Shown one piece after another: positions 26,890-37,539 of a stretch of 64,000 bases of DNA. Numbering within the stretch: position 1 is the first letter of the stretch; each line of letters opens with the position of its first letter. The stretch comes from Staphylococcus simulans (GTDB taxonomy: Bacteria; Bacillota; Bacilli; Staphylococcales; Staphylococcaceae): positions 100,137 through 164,136 of the forward strand of contig NZ_PPRU01000015.1 in assembly GCF_002902285.1 (NCBI RefSeq), given 5' to 3'. The translations under genes and the position numbers were made by a program. Under the pieces are notes generated by a model that worked only from the letters and a program-made list of their open reading frames with translations, was not told the DNA's origin and made no database searches.

Positions 26890-27825
26890 TCAGATTTTGC
26901 CTTTGCGCCATAAAAGTAAAAAGACAATCGCAACGATAATCATAGAGATACCGAGTGTCGCAATCCAAGAAGTCGGGCTATGATCGTTAAGCGGAAGCGG
27001 TACGTTCATACCGAAGAAACTGAATACTAAAGTCGGTAACGTCAAGAAGACTGTAAAGAGTGTCAAAGTCTTCATGATATTGTTCATATCATTTGAAAGC
27101 AGAGATTCATATGAAGTCGTGATACTTTCTAAGATACGTGTATGCAACTCTGTTGTTTCAATGGCTTGGTTTGTTTCGACAAATAAGTCTTCAATCAAGT
27201 CTTCATCTTCTTCGAAACGTTTAATCGGCGGCAGTTTGAAAAGTTTATTGAAGACATCTTCATTACCTTTCAATGCAGCTAAGAAATAAACCAAACTCTT
27301 TTCAACTTCCATCAAGTTATAAAGTTGTTTGTTCGTTACTTTTTTCTTCAATTCACGTTCGATGCGTAATCTTGATTTATTCAATAAACGCAAATTACGG
27401 TTGTAGTGGTTTGAAATGGTTAATAAGATATTCAACGCAAATTGACTGCGATAATGCAGATTTTGACTAGATTTCGCAAAGTGATCTAAGAAATCAACTT
27501 CATGATCGCAAATCGTCATAATGCGTCTGTGTCCAATAATAATACCCAGTGGAATTGTCATAAACGAAATAATTTTATTGTTCGTATTATTGACGATTGG
27601 AAAGTCGATGATGATTAAAGAATAACCTGTTTCGTCATCAAATTCGACACGTGCGCTTTCATCCGCATCCAAGGGGTCTTTTAAGAAGTCTTCTGGAATA
27701 TTAAAGCGCTCAATCAAAGATTCTACTTCTTCTCTCGAGGGCTCGGTAATATTAATCCATAAAGCTTCCTCTAAGGAAGTGGTATGAATATCTTGATGAA
27801 CATTATGTTTATAAGCTGTAATCAT
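26890..27825 (-). CDS. corA: CorA-family divalent cation transporter
   Basis: The 311-residue protein has a cytoplasmic alpha/beta and long-helix domain followed by two C-terminal transmembrane helices (about residues 250-272 and 285-306). The signature GMN of the pore is in VFSFFGMNVPLPL. It transports Mg2+ or similar cations as a pentamer. The start is ATG 27825 (MITAYKHNV), which has AAAGGAAG just upstream. A second CorA-like gene lies at 57.2 kb. Confidence 0.9.
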   Translation of the reverse strand: MITAYKHNVHQDIHTTSLEEALWINITEPSREEVESLIERFNIPEDFLKDPLDADESARVEFDDETGYSLIIIDFPIVNNTNNKIISFMTIPLGIIIGHRRIMTICDHEVDFLDHFAKSSQNLHYRSQFALNILLTISNHYNRNLRLLNKSRLRIERELKKKVTNKQLYNLMEVEKSLVYFLAALKGNEDVFNKLFKLPPIKRFEEDEDLIEDLFVETNQAIETTELHTRILESITTSYESLLSNDMNNIMKTLTLFTVFLTLPTLVFSFFGMNVPLPLNDHSPTSWIATLGISMIIVAIVFLLLWRKGKI

Positions 27826-27988
27826 TCTGAAGCTTCCTTTCTGTGTGTAAATCAAACATGCAAGGTTTAACATCTATCGTTTAAGTTAAAACTATAGAGA
27901 ACGCTTTGCTCGATTTATTTGATATGTGCTTAATTATAGTACCATAATTTAATGATTTGTGTAGTCTAAATAAGGAGAGATGCGACAC

Positions 27989-28435
27989 ATGGCAACGACA
28001 ATCCAATACTTATTACGTATGATTACAAATGAAATGAAAGTAAAAGCTGACCAATTGTTAGGTGTATACGATATTACGTTAGAACAAGCGCAAACGTTAC
28101 GTTATATTTTTGAAAGTGACACAGGCGTCATTCCGCAAAATGATTTAATTCATATTTTTAATCGTAAAGGCCCAACAGTGAGCAGCGCATTGAGAAGTTT
28201 AGAAAATAAAAACTTAATAGAACGTATCAGTGATAAAAATGATACACGTAAAAAAGATGTCGTCTTAACTGCAGTCGCAAAAAAAGATGTCAGAGAAATT
28301 ATTGAAATCTTAGATGAAGTGGAATCTACTTTATTTTTAGACATTCCAAAAGCTGACCAAGCGGCATTAAAAGAGATATTATTTAAAATGAAAGATAATC
28401 TAAATACCTTAAATGAAGAAGATAAAGAATTCTAG
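27989..28435 (+). CDS. MarR-family transcriptional regulator
   Basis: The 148-residue winged-helix protein has a recognition region NRKGPTVSSALRSLENKNLIERI and a wing DKNDTRKKDVVLT typical of MarR. There is no cysteine, so no thiol switch. ATG 27989 is preferred to ATG 27980 because GGAGAG (27974-27979) directly abuts the latter. It may regulate itself or the next gene, 93 bp downstream on the same strand; the ligand is unknown. Confidence 0.87.
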   Translation: MATTIQYLLRMITNEMKVKADQLLGVYDITLEQAQTLRYIFESDTGVIPQNDLIHIFNRKGPTVSSALRSLENKNLIERISDKNDTRKKDVVLTAVAKKDVREIIEILDEVESTLFLDIPKADQAALKEILFKMKDNLNTLNEEDKEF

Positions 28436-28528
28436 TTGTGTATAATTCGTGAATAATAGTGCGATACTTTCTGAAAGCGTTGCTGTCAGTTATAATAATG
28501 AGTGATGCAAAAAGGAGGGTTTTTAGGT

Positions 28529-28969
28529 ATGCGTAGAATTCTGTATACATTTTTAACTTATACAATTATAGGCTTATTATCAGGTGTTTATTATCGTGAA
28601 TTGACAAAAGCCTTTGAGTTTACAGGCAAAACACAACTTGCGATTGTGCATACACACATACTAATGCTTGGTATGTTTATGTTCCTAATCTTATTAGTCT
28701 TTGAAAAACTGTTCTCAATTAGTAAATACTACTTATTTAACTGGTTCTATTATGTTTATAATATCGGCTTGATTGTGACAGTCGCACTACAAGGCATTAA
28801 AGGGACAATGCAAGTGACTGGCGCAAGTGTTTCACCAGGTATTGCTGGAATTGCAGGACTAGGTCACATGACGTTATCAGCCGGCTTTATTATCTTGTTC
28901 TTCCTATTGAAAAAAGCAATTTTAACACATCCGATTGAAGGACAAACCAACCAAAATAAAAAGCTTTAA
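28529..28969 (+). CDS. DUF2871-type four-helix membrane protein
   Basis: The 146-residue integral membrane protein has four hydrophobic segments (about 5-22, 40-62, 75-92, 105-128) and a His-containing second segment (AIVHTHILMLGMFMF). From memory it fits DUF2871. The H-T-H pattern and size recall haem- or quinone-linked membrane proteins, but function is unknown. The ATG 28529 start has GGAGGG 9 nt upstream. Confidence 0.72.
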   Translation: MRRILYTFLTYTIIGLLSGVYYRELTKAFEFTGKTQLAIVHTHILMLGMFMFLILLVFEKLFSISKYYLFNWFYYVYNIGLIVTVALQGIKGTMQVTGASVSPGIAGIAGLGHMTLSAGFIILFFLLKKAILTHPIEGQTNQNKKL

Positions 28970-28982
28970 TCTTTATTTTTAA

Positions 28983-29018
28983 AAGAGATACGACTATTTG
29001 TGCTGTGTCTCTTTTTTT
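28983..29018 (+). terminator. terminator of the DUF2871 gene
   Basis: AAGAGATAC pairs with GTGTCTCTT and is followed by a run of T. Confidence 0.82.
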
Positions 29019-29110
29019 ATAGCTAAAGTTTTCCTCATACAACTAAATCATGTAAAATATAAGTGAGAACAATTTTCAATTAATGATTATGCAGCACAGA
29101 GAAAAACTAG

Positions 29111-30163
<1,053 letters not shown>

Positions 30164-30167
30164 CAGA

Positions 30168-30212
30168 AGAAAAGGGATGTCTTCTCGAACGTGAGAGGAC
30201 ATCCCTTTAAAT
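30168..30212. terminator. bidirectional terminator between FNR and glcP
   Basis: AAAGGGATGTC and GACATCCCTTT pair perfectly, with an inner TCTC/GAGA extension; T-rich tails on both strands are moderate. Confidence 0.78.
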
Positions 30213-30220
30213 GTTTATAT

Positions 30221-31579
30221 CTATTTATTTAAATCTGGTGTTGTAGCTGAAGTACGTTCACGTAATTCTGCTTCAATTTCTTCTAAGCTGCGTCCGCGAG
30301 TTTCTGGTAAGTATTTTGCTACGAAGAATAAAGCAAACACACCAATTACTGCGAAGATTAAGAAGACACCATGTGTTGGTAAGACATCAGTTAACATTGG
30401 GAAGAATTGTGCGACTGCTAAACTTCCGATTGAAAGTGTTAAAGCAGCGATCCCTGTTGCGGCACCACGTGCACGCATTGGGAATAATTCCGGCAACATG
30501 ACCCAAAGTACAGGGCCCCAAGAGAAGCCGAAGAAAATAATAAAGATTGTAAGACAAACAATGCTGATCCAAGCTGCTGATTGGATACCCATCATCCAAA
30601 TTAGTAACGCCATAATGACTAATGATGCGACCATACCGATATTACCGATAATTAATAATTTCTTACGGTCTACTTTATCAATAATCATAATCGCTACAAT
30701 TGTCACAAGTACGTTGACTGTACCGATACCGACTGAACCTAAGATAGAAGCAGAGTCACCTAAACCGGCTTTAACAAAAATAGTCGGTGCGTAGTAAATA
30801 ATTGCGTTAATACCGATGATTTGTTGGAACAATGCGAAGACACAACCGATGATAATCGTTGGACGTAACCATGGTGAGTTTAATACTTTCCATGTACTTT
30901 CTGAAATCGCATTGATTTCTTTCATTTCTGAGATTTCATGATCAATCTCATTTTTAGGGAACGTTAAAGCCATTACTTTACGTGCCGCATTTTCACCGCG
31001 ATGTTCAAGCAGCCATCTTGGACTTTCCGGCATAAAGATAACACCGACTAATAAGATGACAGAAGGGACAACCGCAAGTCCTAACATCCATCTCCAGCCT
31101 TCGACACCTGCGAAAGCGTAACTTGTTAAGTATGAAGCTAAAATACCGATTGTAATCATTAATTGGTTTAATGAACTTAAAGAACCACGTGATTCTGTCG
31201 GTGCCATTTCGGATAGATAAACTGGCACAATAGCTGTTGAACCGCCGACTGCTAAACCAATTACTAAACGACCGATGACTAACATAGTTAAGTTAGGCGC
31301 AAGTGCTAGAGCTAATGCACCTACTATGTAAATAATTGCGATAATAAAGACGACGCGACGTCGACCTAATTTATCTGATGAAGGTCCACTTAAACCTGAA
31401 CCGAAGATTGCGCCAATCAACATTGATGAAACGACAAGTCCTTGTGTGGTACCGTTTAGCGGGATTTCATCTGGAATATAAAGCAGGGCACCTGAAATAA
31501 TACCCATATCATAGCCATATAGTAATCCGCCTAGTGCACCAATGAAAAAGATGAGGTTTTTGTTAAACGTTTTACTCAT
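30221..31579 (-). CDS. glcP: GlcP, glucose/H+ symporter (MFS sugar porter)
   Basis: The 452-residue, twelve-helix sugar porter is very close, as I recall it, to S. epidermidis GlcP, the bacterial homologue of human GLUTs. Shared features are LGGLLYGYDMGIISGALL, the loop 2-3 motif SDKLGRRR, RLVIGLAVGGS, PESPRWLLE, the glucose-contact helix FQQIIGINAIIYY and the C-terminal PETRGRSLEEIE. It takes up glucose with protons independently of the PTS. Transcribed alone from a promoter with a cre site over its -10. Confidence 0.9.
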   Translation of the reverse strand: MSKTFNKNLIFFIGALGGLLYGYDMGIISGALLYIPDEIPLNGTTQGLVVSSMLIGAIFGSGLSGPSSDKLGRRRVVFIIAIIYIVGALALALAPNLTMLVIGRLVIGLAVGGSTAIVPVYLSEMAPTESRGSLSSLNQLMITIGILASYLTSYAFAGVEGWRWMLGLAVVPSVILLVGVIFMPESPRWLLEHRGENAARKVMALTFPKNEIDHEISEMKEINAISESTWKVLNSPWLRPTIIIGCVFALFQQIIGINAIIYYAPTIFVKAGLGDSASILGSVGIGTVNVLVTIVAIMIIDKVDRKKLLIIGNIGMVASLVIMALLIWMMGIQSAAWISIVCLTIFIIFFGFSWGPVLWVMLPELFPMRARGAATGIAALTLSIGSLAVAQFFPMLTDVLPTHGVFLIFAVIGVFALFFVAKYLPETRGRSLEEIEAELRERTSATTPDLNK

Positions 31580-31613
31580 TATGAGTCCTCCTGGTTATTT
31601 TTATCGTAAATTC

Positions 31614-31642
31614 AGTATACGCTTTCATAAAATTAAAGTAAA
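31614..31642 (-). promoter_or_regulatory. glcP promoter with overlapping CcpA cre site
   Basis: On the minus strand -35 TTTACT (31637-31642), a 17-bp spacer and -10 TATACT (31614-31619). The segment ATGAAAGCGTATACT (31614-31628) fits the cre consensus WTGNAANCGNWNNCW at every position and covers the -10, so CcpA should repress glcP when preferred carbon is plentiful. Confidence 0.75.
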
Positions 31643-31705
31643 TATCAATATATTTCCATTAGTACAATAAAGTAAAATAGAATTAAATGTAATTACCATT
31701 TTAGT

Positions 31706-31738
31706 AAAAAAAGACAACTCCAAAATAAGAGTTGTCTG
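31706..31738 (-). terminator. terminator of the YhdH-type gene
   Basis: On the minus strand AGACAACTC pairs with GAGTTGTCT, followed by a run of T. Confidence 0.85.
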
Positions 31739-31752
31739 ATTGAGTATTTAAA

Positions 31753-32745
31753 TTATTTTTCGTTAATCTTCACGAGATAACGACCAGCACTATGATTATT
31801 TAATAAATTATCCATTGCTTCTGGCACGTCATTGAAATCAATGACTTGTTTAATAGAGTGCAGTGCTTCTGGTTTTAAGTCAGTAGCTAATCTGCGCCAA
31901 ATTTGTTTGCGGACTTTCATAGGTGTTTCTGCTGAATCCACACCTAAAATACTGTTACCACGTAAAATGAATGGTAAGACTGTCGTCTCAAATGCCAGAC
32001 CTGCTGTATTGCCGATTAACGCAATACTGCCTCTATTTTGCAGTCGTTTCACAATGTCACCGACATGTTTGCCGCCGACAGGATCAATCACTGCTTGCCA
32101 TTCTCTTTTGTCTAATGGTTTGTCTGAGGTATCTTCGACACGTGGGACCACATCTGTTGCGCCGATAGATTTTAAGTAATCTGCATTTTGTTTATTGCCT
32201 GTGCTTGCGATGACTTTGTAACCGATATTACTTAGCATCATGACAGCTAAACTGCCGACACCGCCACTGGCGCCACGTACAAGTACAGGTGAACCTTCTA
32301 CTGTTAAGCCATTGTCTTCTAATTTTTGGATGGCTAATGCTGCAGTATAGCCCGCAGTACCGTAAATCATGGCTTCTTCTAATGTTAAGTCTTTAGGAAG
32401 CGGTACAATCCATTCTTCTTTGACACGTGCGTATTCACTAAGTCCTCCATGATGAGATACACCTAGATCATAGCTTGTCACAATAACTTGATCGCCTTCT
32501 TTATAAGTAGAAGTCTCAGACTCTACAACTGTACCTGCTAAATCTATACCTGGAATAATCGGATAGTTTTTAACGACTCCCGCACCTTTTTTAGCTGCTA
32601 GCGCATCTTTATAGTTGATGCTGGAGTAAGCAACTTTGATTAATACATTTCCTTCATCTATTGTATCCATGGGTAAATCTTTAAGTTCAGTATGGATTTC
32701 TTTGCCTTCTTTTTCTGCATAATATGCTTTAAATGTCTCAGGCAT
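31753..32745 (-). CDS. YhdH/YhfP-family quinone oxidoreductase (zinc-free MDR)
   Basis: The 330-residue medium-chain dehydrogenase/reductase shows SSINYKDALAAKKG and PIIPGIDLAGTV in the catalytic domain and the nucleotide loop VRGASGGVGSLAVMML near residue 155. It lacks zinc-ligand cysteines. Relatives reduce quinones or acrylyl-CoA with NADPH; the substrate here is unknown. The ATG 32745 start (MPETFKAYY) has AAAGGG 9 nt upstream; the frame is open a little further to a TTG. Confidence 0.9.
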   Translation of the reverse strand: MPETFKAYYAEKEGKEIHTELKDLPMDTIDEGNVLIKVAYSSINYKDALAAKKGAGVVKNYPIIPGIDLAGTVVESETSTYKEGDQVIVTSYDLGVSHHGGLSEYARVKEEWIVPLPKDLTLEEAMIYGTAGYTAALAIQKLEDNGLTVEGSPVLVRGASGGVGSLAVMMLSNIGYKVIASTGNKQNADYLKSIGATDVVPRVEDTSDKPLDKREWQAVIDPVGGKHVGDIVKRLQNRGSIALIGNTAGLAFETTVLPFILRGNSILGVDSAETPMKVRKQIWRRLATDLKPEALHSIKQVIDFNDVPEAMDNLLNNHSAGRYLVKINEK

Positions 32746-32963
32746 CTTTATCAACCCTTTCAAATAAATAAACTAAAGCGATAGTATCACGAAGTAGCCA
32801 GAACAACAAACAGGTTGCTGTAGCTAAATGATAAATATCTGTCATAATAATATTTTCTTAAAAGAATTTTTACAATTTTGATGTTTATAGAATATAATGG
32901 AAGTGTATAAGTTAAGGGATAATACATTTAAAAGATTGAAAGCCACTCAAGGAGGAGAACAGA

Positions 32964-33722
32964 ATGAAAAAGTTATTTGCCAGCGTTTTAACGCTATCTT
33001 TAGTGCTAGCAGCTTGTGGAAATGATGACAGCAAGAAAGAGGAAGACAACAAAGACAAAGATCAAACAACACAAGAAAGCAAATCTAATCAAGACAAAGA
33101 AAAGAACAAAGACAACGAAAGCAGCAAAGATAAAGACAGCAATAAAGAAAAAGAAAACAATGAACAAGCAAATGATGAACAAAGCAATGACAAAGCGCAA
33201 CAAGACGAGTCACAATCAACAGATGCGCAAAACAATGACAGCAATCAAAATGCGACTTCTGAACAATCAAATAACAATCAACAAGCTTCTCAAACATCAG
33301 GTGCCAATGATGGTCAAAATAGCAGCAATAACCAACAAGCAACACAGCAAACATCAAATCAAACAAATGCTAACCAAGCATCAAACCAAGGTACAAATCA
33401 AACAGGTTATGTAGCACCTTATCAAGGTCAAAATACAGCACCTGCAGCACGTACAATTGGTAAAGCACCAGTAGATCAATCTACTTTAAAAGTATTGCCG
33501 AACTTCCCGCAATCACTACAAACTGCACAAAATGAAATCAACAACTTAAATGGTCAATCTAACCCTTACAATGACTTTGGCGTACAAGATAATGGTGACG
33601 GCAGCTATTCTTATGTGTTCAGTTTCGCAAATCAAGCACAACCTGGCACATATGCATTAGTTAGAGTCGACCAACAAGGTAAAGCAGCAATTTTAGATCC
33701 AGCATATCAAGCAGGTCAATAA
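32964..33722 (+). CDS. putative lipoprotein with low-complexity polar linker
   Basis: The 252-residue protein has a lipoprotein signal (residues 1-18, lipobox VLAAC, Cys18). Residues 20-145 are almost only K, D, E, N, Q, S and T in shifting proportions, a flexible linker, Lys/Asp/Glu-rich first and Gln/Asn-rich later. A folded domain of about 100 residues follows from GYVAPYQGQN to the end. A similar gene is found at this place in S. aureus, as I recall. It is probably surface-exposed through the wall; function is unknown. Confidence 0.85.
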   Translation: MKKLFASVLTLSLVLAACGNDDSKKEEDNKDKDQTTQESKSNQDKEKNKDNESSKDKDSNKEKENNEQANDEQSNDKAQQDESQSTDAQNNDSNQNATSEQSNNNQQASQTSGANDGQNSSNNQQATQQTSNQTNANQASNQGTNQTGYVAPYQGQNTAPAARTIGKAPVDQSTLKVLPNFPQSLQTAQNEINNLNGQSNPYNDFGVQDNGDGSYSYVFSFANQAQPGTYALVRVDQQGKAAILDPAYQAGQ

Positions 33723-33772
33723 TATAGTATTTAGTTTTAAGTTCAAATAATTGGAACATAAGATAATCATGC

Positions 33773-33805
33773 AAAAGGCTCAGCACAAAATATGCTGAGC
33801 CTTTT
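33773..33805. terminator. bidirectional terminator between the lipoprotein and glycerophosphotransferase genes
   Basis: AAAAGGCTCAGCA and TGCTGAGCCTTTT form a 13-bp perfect stem. Confidence 0.9.
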
Positions 33806-33816
33806 TAATATTATTT

Positions 33817-35535
33817 TTAGTTTTTACGTCTTTTTTGACGTTTAGGTAAATGTTGCACAATCAAGCTTGCGATAGTTTCAAATGAATGATTATCTCGATT
33901 AATATATGCACTTGCAATATAAGGAATTTCTTGGTTTATGAGTGCTTTGGTTAATGATTCAGCATCTCGATACGTGACTTTATCAAAGTCTTGCCAAACT
34001 TCTAGGTATAAACCGCGTTCTGTTTGATAGTGTTCAAGGTTTGGAGTATAAAGCGCAACGGTTTTATCAATAGTTAATGCATCAAAGACAACTGACGAAT
34101 AGTCACTGACTAATACATCACAAGCAAGTAATAAATCTTGTGTCTCAATTTGAGCAGCAGGTTGAATGACTGCTTGCGGTAATTGTGTTTCAGCTTCTTT
34201 ACTTTCGATATGGCCACGATAAATCACATTATAATGGTCAAGCAATGACTCAGAAAGTGGTAACATATCGTTTGGTTGTGGATCTGTTTTCCATGTCGGC
34301 AAGTAAAGTAACGTCGGTTTGTTAGGGTCTAATTTAAGTTGTTGTTTCATATATTGAACATAAGTTTGTTCTTTATATTTATCTAATAAATATCTGACAC
34401 GTGGGTAACCGCATGCGACAACTTCTGTATATTGCATAGGGAAGGCTGATTTAAACAAATCAGCTGCATGAGAACTATCGCATATAAAGTAATTTTGATG
34501 TAGCCACTTGTTGTATTTTCGTGCACGATAATTATAAATTTCTTTATTTTGATAAGGTTCTGAGCTGTCTAAGAATAACTGTTTTAAAGGCGTGCCATGC
34601 CACAATTGAATGATTGTACCGTTCGGTTTGATGTGATCGGGTATATAACTTTCAGCGACGACAACTTCCGCATTTTCAATTAGTTCTTGTGCTTCTTCAT
34701 GTTCTGGTGATACAAAGTGCGGGCCTGTGGCATCATTTGTGATAAAGAAAGCAGGATATTTAGAGTAATGCTTAGCAAAATAATTAAATAAATAGCGAGA
34801 GTTGCCTCTAAAGCCATAATCAAATCCTAAGAAAACGACAGCACCGTTTAATTCCACTGCTTGTTTTTCATAAATATTGCTCATGCTTTGATGCTTTTCA
34901 ATACTGCGACTGAGTACTGAACGTGTTATAAAGTGCGGCAACATAAAATGTGTCTTCCAAAGTAGTGAATCGACAAATCGTTCAGGCTCAGGTAAAGCTA
35001 AATTGCGGAACTTAAACGGTGGTTTTTGATGATGTAAGTAAGCTAATTTATTTAAATTAAATTGTGTAATTGCGTTATATTCATGTTGTTTAATACTTTG
35101 ATAGAATGTTTGGGAAGTACGGATTGTATGTTTAAAATCAAAGATTACGTGACCATTTGTTTCTACGTTTTGATTTAATAACAGGCCAATTGCTAAATCA
35201 AAAGCCGTTTCACAGTGTACTTCATCTATAACGTCTAATACTTGCTGAATACTGAAAATAAGATTAGGAAAGTGATTAATATTATTCATCCAAGTATTAA
35301 AGTTGATTGTCTGATCTCCAAAATAGCGACAATCATTTTGATAGTACTGATCGATGGTGTAGTCAACAACGATTGAGTTTGGTGTTTCATGGTGTTTCAA
35401 TGCTTCTAATTGATCAGGATAAATATCTATATTTAAATCAGAAGGAATAAAATGCGTGTAACCTTTAGCTAAAGCTTCTTGAAGGTTAATGCGCATTTTT
35501 TCATTTGATTGATATTCTGTTGTTAATATTTTCAT
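33817..35535 (-). CDS. CDP-glycerol glycerophosphotransferase family protein (TagB/TarF-like)
   Basis: In this 572-residue protein the C-terminal 370 residues match the TagB/TagF-type polymerase fold: IQLWHGTPLKQLFLD (catalytic His region), LLYLPTWK and the CDP-contact LVSDYSSVVFDALTIDK. These enzymes transfer glycerol or ribitol phosphate from CDP-alditols to wall teichoic acid chains at the inner membrane face. The N-terminal 200 residues are not a motif I recognise. It stands outside the main tar locus, so its acceptor is uncertain. ATG start with GAGGTC upstream. Confidence 0.85.
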   Translation of the reverse strand: MKILTTEYQSNEKMRINLQEALAKGYTHFIPSDLNIDIYPDQLEALKHHETPNSIVVDYTIDQYYQNDCRYFGDQTINFNTWMNNINHFPNLIFSIQQVLDVIDEVHCETAFDLAIGLLLNQNVETNGHVIFDFKHTIRTSQTFYQSIKQHEYNAITQFNLNKLAYLHHQKPPFKFRNLALPEPERFVDSLLWKTHFMLPHFITRSVLSRSIEKHQSMSNIYEKQAVELNGAVVFLGFDYGFRGNSRYLFNYFAKHYSKYPAFFITNDATGPHFVSPEHEEAQELIENAEVVVAESYIPDHIKPNGTIIQLWHGTPLKQLFLDSSEPYQNKEIYNYRARKYNKWLHQNYFICDSSHAADLFKSAFPMQYTEVVACGYPRVRYLLDKYKEQTYVQYMKQQLKLDPNKPTLLYLPTWKTDPQPNDMLPLSESLLDHYNVIYRGHIESKEAETQLPQAVIQPAAQIETQDLLLACDVLVSDYSSVVFDALTIDKTVALYTPNLEHYQTERGLYLEVWQDFDKVTYRDAESLTKALINQEIPYIASAYINRDNHSFETIASLIVQHLPKRQKRRKN

Positions 35536-35679
35536 ATTATGACCTCAGTTTGATTATATTAAACTATATTTTAACATTTTGACTGCAAACTGTGAATGAC
35601 AAGACGTATACGTTATTAATTAAACTGTACTATTATAATTTAAATTTTGACTAATACAGATGATTCATAACATTTTATG

Positions 35680-35694
35680 ATGTAAGCGAATACA
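35680..35694 (+). promoter_or_regulatory. CcpA cre site upstream of lctP
   Basis: ATGTAAGCGAATACA fits WTGNAANCGNWNNCW at all fixed positions. It lies about 100 bp before the predicted transcript start, a position from which CcpA might activate rather than block. Confidence 0.6.
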
Positions 35695-35750
35695 TTGATA
35701 TGTAAGGGTTTCCAAGTAGAAAACAGTTTGAAAAAATTATGAAAAACTAA

Positions 35751-35799
35751 TTGAACAGCTCCATAAATCGTGTTATATTATATGTGAAATAAATCACAA
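35751..35799 (+). promoter_or_regulatory. lctP promoter with Rex operator at the start point
   Basis: -35 TTGAAC (35751-35756), 17-bp spacer, -10 TATATT (35774-35779). The Rex-type site ATGTGAAATAAATCACAA (35782-35799) covers the expected start near 35786. Rex release at high NADH would switch on lactate transport under fermentation. In S. aureus lctP is a known Rex target. The rest of 35536-35862 shows nothing else clear. Confidence 0.78.
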
Positions 35800-35862
35800 G
35801 ACTAAATTTGATTTTGCAAATAAATATAAACACAAAATAAACTACAGAAAGAAGCGACAGAA

Positions 35863-37464
35863 ATGTTAGTATCTTCATTTGATCCATTCTACAATTTACT
35901 TATTTCAAGTCTCGTAGCAGGTGTGCCAATTATCTTATTCTTGCTATGTTTGACAATCTTCAAAATGAAAGGAATTTATGCTGCATTAACAACATTAATC
36001 ATCACAATGGTTGTTGCAGTATTTATCTTTAAACTTCCTGGAGCGATGGCCACTGGGGCGGTTATCGAGGGATTCTTCCAAGGTTGGTTCCCAATTGGTT
36101 ATATCGTTATTATGGCAGTTTGGCTTTATAAACTCTCAACAAAAACTGGTCAGTTCAGTATGATTCAAGATAGTATCGCTACAATCTCTCAAGACCAACG
36201 TGTGCAATTATTGTTAATCGGTTTTTGTTTTAACGCGTTCTTAGAAGGGGTTGCAGGTTTCGGTGTACCGATTGCAATATGTGCGATTTTATTAATTTAT
36301 CTTGGTTTTAAACCATTACAAGCAGCGATGTTATGTTTGGTCGCTAACTCAGCAGCAGGAGCATTCGGGGCTATTGGTTTACCTGTTGCCGTTATTGATA
36401 CTTTGAATTTACATGGCGGTATTACTGCACATGAAGTTTCAACTTATTCAACATTAACTTTAGTATTCATCAACTTCTTTGTTCCGTTTTTAATTGTCTT
36501 TATCATTGATGGTTTCAAAGGTATTAAAGAAACACTACCATTTATCTTAACGGTTTCAGTGGTATATGCTGGTTTCCAAGGTGTGTTAACATTCTTCCAA
36601 GGTCCAGAGTTAGCAGACGTGTTACCACCTTTAGCAGCAATGGGTGCTTTAGCTATTATGAGTCGTAAAATGCAACCGAAACATATCTTCCGTATTGATG
36701 AAAATGTGAAACCACCGGTTACACAAAAATTAAACTTTAAACAAATTATGTATGCATGGAGTCCATTCTACATTTTGACAATCTTAATTATGTTTTGGAG
36801 TATGCCATTCTTTAAAGGCTTATTCTTACCAGGCAAACCATTAAGTTTTTTAGCAGCTAATTTTACAGTGCCAGGTACTTATAGTGAAGTGACTAAAAAA
36901 GCTATTGTGCTGAACTTGAATATCTTAGGTTATACAGGTACAGCAATTTTATTAACAATTATTATTACTGTATTATTATCTAAAACAACTGGCTTTAAAG
37001 ATGCATTTAGTTTATTAGGTGAAACATTTAAAGAATTATGGATTTCAGTTGTCACAATCTGTTTCATCTTAGCTGTTTCAAAATTAACAACTTATGGCGG
37101 TTTAAGTGCTGCAATGGGACAAGGTATTTCTAAAGCAGGCGGTATCTTCCCATTATTCTCACCAGTATTAGGTTGGATCGGTGTATTCATGACAGGTTCA
37201 GTAGTTAACAACAACTCATTGTTCACACCAATTCAAGCTTCAGTTGCTAGTCAAATTGGCGTTAGCGGCGGCTTATTAGTTGCAGCAAATACAGTAGGTG
37301 GGGTAGCAGCAAAAATTATTTCTCCACAATCTATTGCGATTGCGACAGCAGCCGTTAAACAAGTAGGTAAAGAGTCTGAACTCTTAAAAATGTCATTACG
37401 TTACAGTGTAGGCATGTTAATCTTCATCTGTGTCTGGACATTAATCTTATCTTTAATTTTGTAA
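35863..37464 (+). CDS. lctP: L-lactate permease LctP
   Basis: The 533-residue, about 14-helix LctP-family (TC 2.A.14) permease shows FLEGVAGFGVPIAICA, NSAAGAFGAIGLPV and the C-terminal MTGSVVNNNSLFTPIQ with ISPQSIAIATAA. It carries lactate with H+, for export during fermentation or uptake when electron acceptors return. Own promoter with cre and Rex sites; own terminator. Confidence 0.95.
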   Translation: MLVSSFDPFYNLLISSLVAGVPIILFLLCLTIFKMKGIYAALTTLIITMVVAVFIFKLPGAMATGAVIEGFFQGWFPIGYIVIMAVWLYKLSTKTGQFSMIQDSIATISQDQRVQLLLIGFCFNAFLEGVAGFGVPIAICAILLIYLGFKPLQAAMLCLVANSAAGAFGAIGLPVAVIDTLNLHGGITAHEVSTYSTLTLVFINFFVPFLIVFIIDGFKGIKETLPFILTVSVVYAGFQGVLTFFQGPELADVLPPLAAMGALAIMSRKMQPKHIFRIDENVKPPVTQKLNFKQIMYAWSPFYILTILIMFWSMPFFKGLFLPGKPLSFLAANFTVPGTYSEVTKKAIVLNLNILGYTGTAILLTIIITVLLSKTTGFKDAFSLLGETFKELWISVVTICFILAVSKLTTYGGLSAAMGQGISKAGGIFPLFSPVLGWIGVFMTGSVVNNNSLFTPIQASVASQIGVSGGLLVAANTVGGVAAKIISPQSIAIATAAVKQVGKESELLKMSLRYSVGMLIFICVWTLILSLIL

Positions 37465-37484
37465 TAGGTAACAAGGAAAATAAA

Positions 37485-37519
37485 AGAAGCGGAGTCGAAA
37501 TTATTTCGGCTCCGCTTCT
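37485..37519. terminator. bidirectional terminator after lctP
   Basis: A 16-bp stem from AGAAGCGGAGTCGAAA to its complement (one G-U), 3-nt loop, serving the convergent lctP and glycosyltransferase genes. Confidence 0.85.
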
Positions 37520-37539
37520 ATATTTATCACAATAACTAA

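Noticed and set aside
33006..33414. Alternative long frames inside the lipoprotein linker region
   Set aside because: They arise from the low-complexity AAR/GAY-rich DNA read in other frames; only the signal-peptide frame has a ribosome site and ordered ends.
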